Part shown: piece after piece, positions 62,828 to 64,000 of the stretch | How positions within the stretch are numbered: the stretch's first letter is position 1 | Layout of the letters: every line of letters starts with the position of its first letter | Made by a program: the position numbers and the translations under genes | The notes under the pieces: model-generated | Told to the model about the DNA's origin: nothing | Database searches by the model: none | Seen by the model: the letters and a program-made list of their open reading frames with translations, nothing else | Assembly (NCBI RefSeq): GCF_040371755.1 | Contig: NZ_BAABWE010000011.1 | Span: forward strand, 75,490 to 139,489 | Source of the DNA: Bermanella sp040371755 | Lineage (GTDB): Bacteria; Pseudomonadota; Gammaproteobacteria; Pseudomonadales; Oceanobacteraceae | Direction: 5' to 3' | DNA length: 64,000 bases

Positions 62828-63307
62828 ATGAACTTATACTTTAGACTGTTTTTGATATTTATTCGCACTCTACGGAAGAAACATATTCCAATTGATGATT
62901 TAGCCAACTCTGTGAGTGTTAGGGTTTTACCTAATGATCTTGATCTAAACATGCACGTGAACAACGGTAGATATTTAACCTTTTGCGATTTAACACGGGT
63001 TGATTTATTTATTCGTTCTGGACTTGCTTCATTAATGATTAAAAATAAATGGAACCCAATTATTGCAGAGCATTCAATGGAGTACATTCGTCCATTAAAT
63101 TTATTCGATAAGGTCGAAGTGAGTATGAAGATCACTCACTGGGATGAAAAGTTTTTTTATTGTACTCATGAGTTTCATAAGGATGAGAAGCTGATAGCAA
63201 AAGGTACTTCTAGAGCCCTAGTAATTAGTAAACAAGGATCTCTATCCCCCGAGTTCATTTTACAAGAAGTGGATACCTATCAAATGCAGAAAAATCCTCA
63301 GAGGTAG
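62828..63307 (+). CDS. Hotdog-fold thioesterase family protein (4HBT-like)
   Basis: A 159-residue hotdog protein with a hydrophobic N-terminal helix (about 2-15). VRVLPNDLDLNMHVNNGRYLTFCDLTR is the catalytic stretch with Asp, Asn and His in the arrangement of acyl-CoA thioesterases, and EYIRPLNLFDKVEV follows. It resembles the bacterial THEM6-like/FatA-like thioesterases. The acyl substrate is unknown. The N-terminal helix suggests membrane association. A terminator follows. Confidence 0.8.
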   Translation: MNLYFRLFLIFIRTLRKKHIPIDDLANSVSVRVLPNDLDLNMHVNNGRYLTFCDLTRVDLFIRSGLASLMIKNKWNPIIAEHSMEYIRPLNLFDKVEVSMKITHWDEKFFYCTHEFHKDEKLIAKGTSRALVISKQGSLSPEFILQEVDTYQMQKNPQR

Positions 63308-63418
63308 GCATCTGAGTGAAAGTCTGAGCCGCAGGTGGATAAACGAAGTGCACAATATTCCAAACATCGGATAACGACGTTCGTCCCTTACGTTCTATCC
63401 AACCTACTACTCAGACAC

Positions 63419-63452
63419 AAAAAAAGAGCGATATTCGCTCTTTTATATTTTA
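63419..63452 (+). terminator. Terminator after the thioesterase gene
   Basis: AAAAGAGCG (63422-63430) and CGCTCTTTT (63436-63444) with a five-base loop and A/T tracts on both sides. It lies about 110 bases after the stop. Confidence 0.88.
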
Positions 63453-63477
63453 ACGATTACAACATCATACCTTATAA

Positions 63478-63563
63478 GATGGGTTAGCGAGGTACCAGTA
63501 TAACCCATCAAAATAAAAGGTGGGTTACGCTGCTCGTTTCACTCACAGCTAACCCACCCTACA
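63478..63563. repeat. Family 2 repeat (GGGTTACGC type), double copy
   Basis: GATGGGTTAGCG ... TATAACCCATC and GGTGGGTTACGC ... GCTAACCCACC are two adjacent inverted pairs, the longest example of the family in the window, between the thioesterase terminator and the DUF6172 gene. Confidence 0.75.
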
Positions 63564-63577
63564 ATTCTTTCGCATGA

Positions 63578-63898
63578 TTAGCCTTCAAAGGTTTCATCGT
63601 CTTCAACGGCTTTTGGCTTCGCCGCACGGAAATCTGCTCTGGCCACAATCTCTACGTAGAATTCGGTTTGACCGGCCTCAACCGCTGCATCGATCAGCTT
63701 ATTAAAATCACCCGGACGCACCTCTGTGGCTTCATCCTCTGTATTGCCGAACTGACAGTCAAACGCCCAGTAGTTGGTGTCTTTTGGCAATACCTTATTG
63801 CGCTCGCGCTTCATGTATTTTTTAAGCTCATGTTTAATGGCTTCTACCATGCGCTCAGGCTGCTTTTTAGGGTGAGACAGAGAAAAGGTCTTTTTCAT
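63578..63898 (-). CDS. DUF6172 family protein
   Basis: About 106 residues. MKKTFSLSHPKKQPERMVEAIKHELKKYMKRERNK, here described by its pieces KKTFSLSHP and KYMKRERNK, then NYWAFDCQFG and INKAIDAA-like KLIDAAVEAGQTEFYVEI, the DUF6172 core. The basic N-terminal half and acidic tail (EDDETFEG) suggest nucleic-acid binding, but the function is unknown. The frame begins 21 codons earlier; the Met at 63898 has GGA about five bases upstream and gives the usual length. Confidence 0.8.
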   Translation of the reverse strand: MKKTFSLSHPKKQPERMVEAIKHELKKYMKRERNKVLPKDTNYWAFDCQFGNTEDEATEVRPGDFNKLIDAAVEAGQTEFYVEIVARADFRAAKPKAVEDDETFEG

Positions 63899-63957
63899 AG
63901 GGTTCCAAATGACGATATATCGAATAGGTGGGAAAGATAGGGGGATTATAGCATGAA

Positions 63958-63980
63958 GCAAAACCGAAGGGTTTTGCTAT
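63958..63980. terminator. Hairpin at the right edge
   Basis: GCAAAACC (63958-63965) and GGTTTTGC (63970-63977) with a GAAG loop, near the end of the window. Its gene is not visible, so direction and function are uncertain. Confidence 0.4.
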
Positions 63981-64000
63981 TTGTAGGTCGATGAGATGGT

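Noticed and set aside
62797..63135. 112-codon minus-strand frame over the thioesterase gene
   Set aside because: It is antisense to a conserved hotdog domain and shows no family features.
1..64000. tRNA, rRNA, CRISPR or integrase/attachment-site signals
   Set aside because: I looked for T-loop-like GGTTCRA stretches, regularly spaced repeats and integrase motifs and found none that held up.

Overview
The window looks like a chromosomal stretch of a marine, motile gammaproteobacterium. The Oceanospirillales are the best fit; a Bermanella- or Oleispira-like genus is only a guess. The evidence is a sodium-type flagellar stator (pomAB) beside xseB-ispA-dxs, the carboxynorspermidine polyamine route, a serA/D-2-hydroxyglutarate dehydrogenase pair arranged as in pseudomonads, malate:quinone oxidoreductase, and a moderately AT-rich composition. 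I see no prophage, plasmid backbone, CRISPR array, rRNA or tRNA. Most of the window is ordinary core genome, with accessory genes between operons.

Layout. 1-0.9 kb: the end of an MscS channel and a DUF481 outer-membrane protein. 1-6 kb: a copper/silver efflux operon (small Met/Cys-rich exported protein, cusB with a fused CusF domain, cusA). 6-12 kb: a flavodoxin / CobW GTPase / sterol-desaturase operon and several small housekeeping or stress genes (GNAT, GIY-YIG, YgjP-like peptidase, rhodanese, OsmC, ComFB). 12-22 kb: mqo with a structured leader, alr, a two-gene replication module (a protein with three DnaT-like domains plus a lambda-P-like helicase-loader candidate), an orphan histidine kinase, rlmB and rnr. 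22-28.5 kb: an MBL-like protein, PilZ-PomB-PomA, and xseB-ispA-dxs. 28.5-36.4 kb: small envelope proteins, pgpA, a second sterol desaturase, a glycosyltransferase, a DUF6279 lipoprotein, ilvA and rpiA. 36.5-41.9 kb: a truncated PaiB gene, carboxynorspermidine synthase and decarboxylase, an FAH-family protein and a thioesterase. 42-45 kb: a porin / FMN-binding / PepSY-TM cluster and a frameshifted REP-associated tyrosine transposase. 45-48 kb: D-2-hydroxyglutarate dehydrogenase divergent from serA. 49-55 kb: a six-gene cobalamin uptake and salvage operon behind a cobalamin riboswitch. 55-64 kb: malic enzyme, rpmE, priA, a large secreted PA14/DUF2341 protein, a thioesterase and a DUF6172 protein.

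How the genes connect. The small exported protein, CusB-CusF and CusA form a periplasmic copper-export system without its outer-membrane channel in this window. SerA and the dehydrogenase probably form a 2-oxoglutarate / D-2-hydroxyglutarate cycle that drives serine synthesis. The cobalamin operon joins BtuFCD uptake with adenosylation (CobO) and the aminopropanol arm (CobD, CbiB); no corrin-ring genes are present, so it is a salvage set. The DnaT-like and P-like proteins are probably helicase-loading or primosome partners, and priA lies about 40 kb away in the same window.

Two intergenic repeat families run through the window. Family 1 is a long imperfect palindrome with an AACCGCAGT ... TGAGGATT core; six copies are seen, several just downstream of genes where they can act as terminators, and two lie beside the dead REP-type transposase. 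Family 2 is the GGGTTACGC / GCGTAACCC element, with three sites. The observations I rate highest are the DnaT-like/P-like module and the family 1 repeats with their candidate mobiliser. Many start codons were moved inward from the longest open frame on ribosome-binding-site or family-length grounds; the reasons are in each entry.
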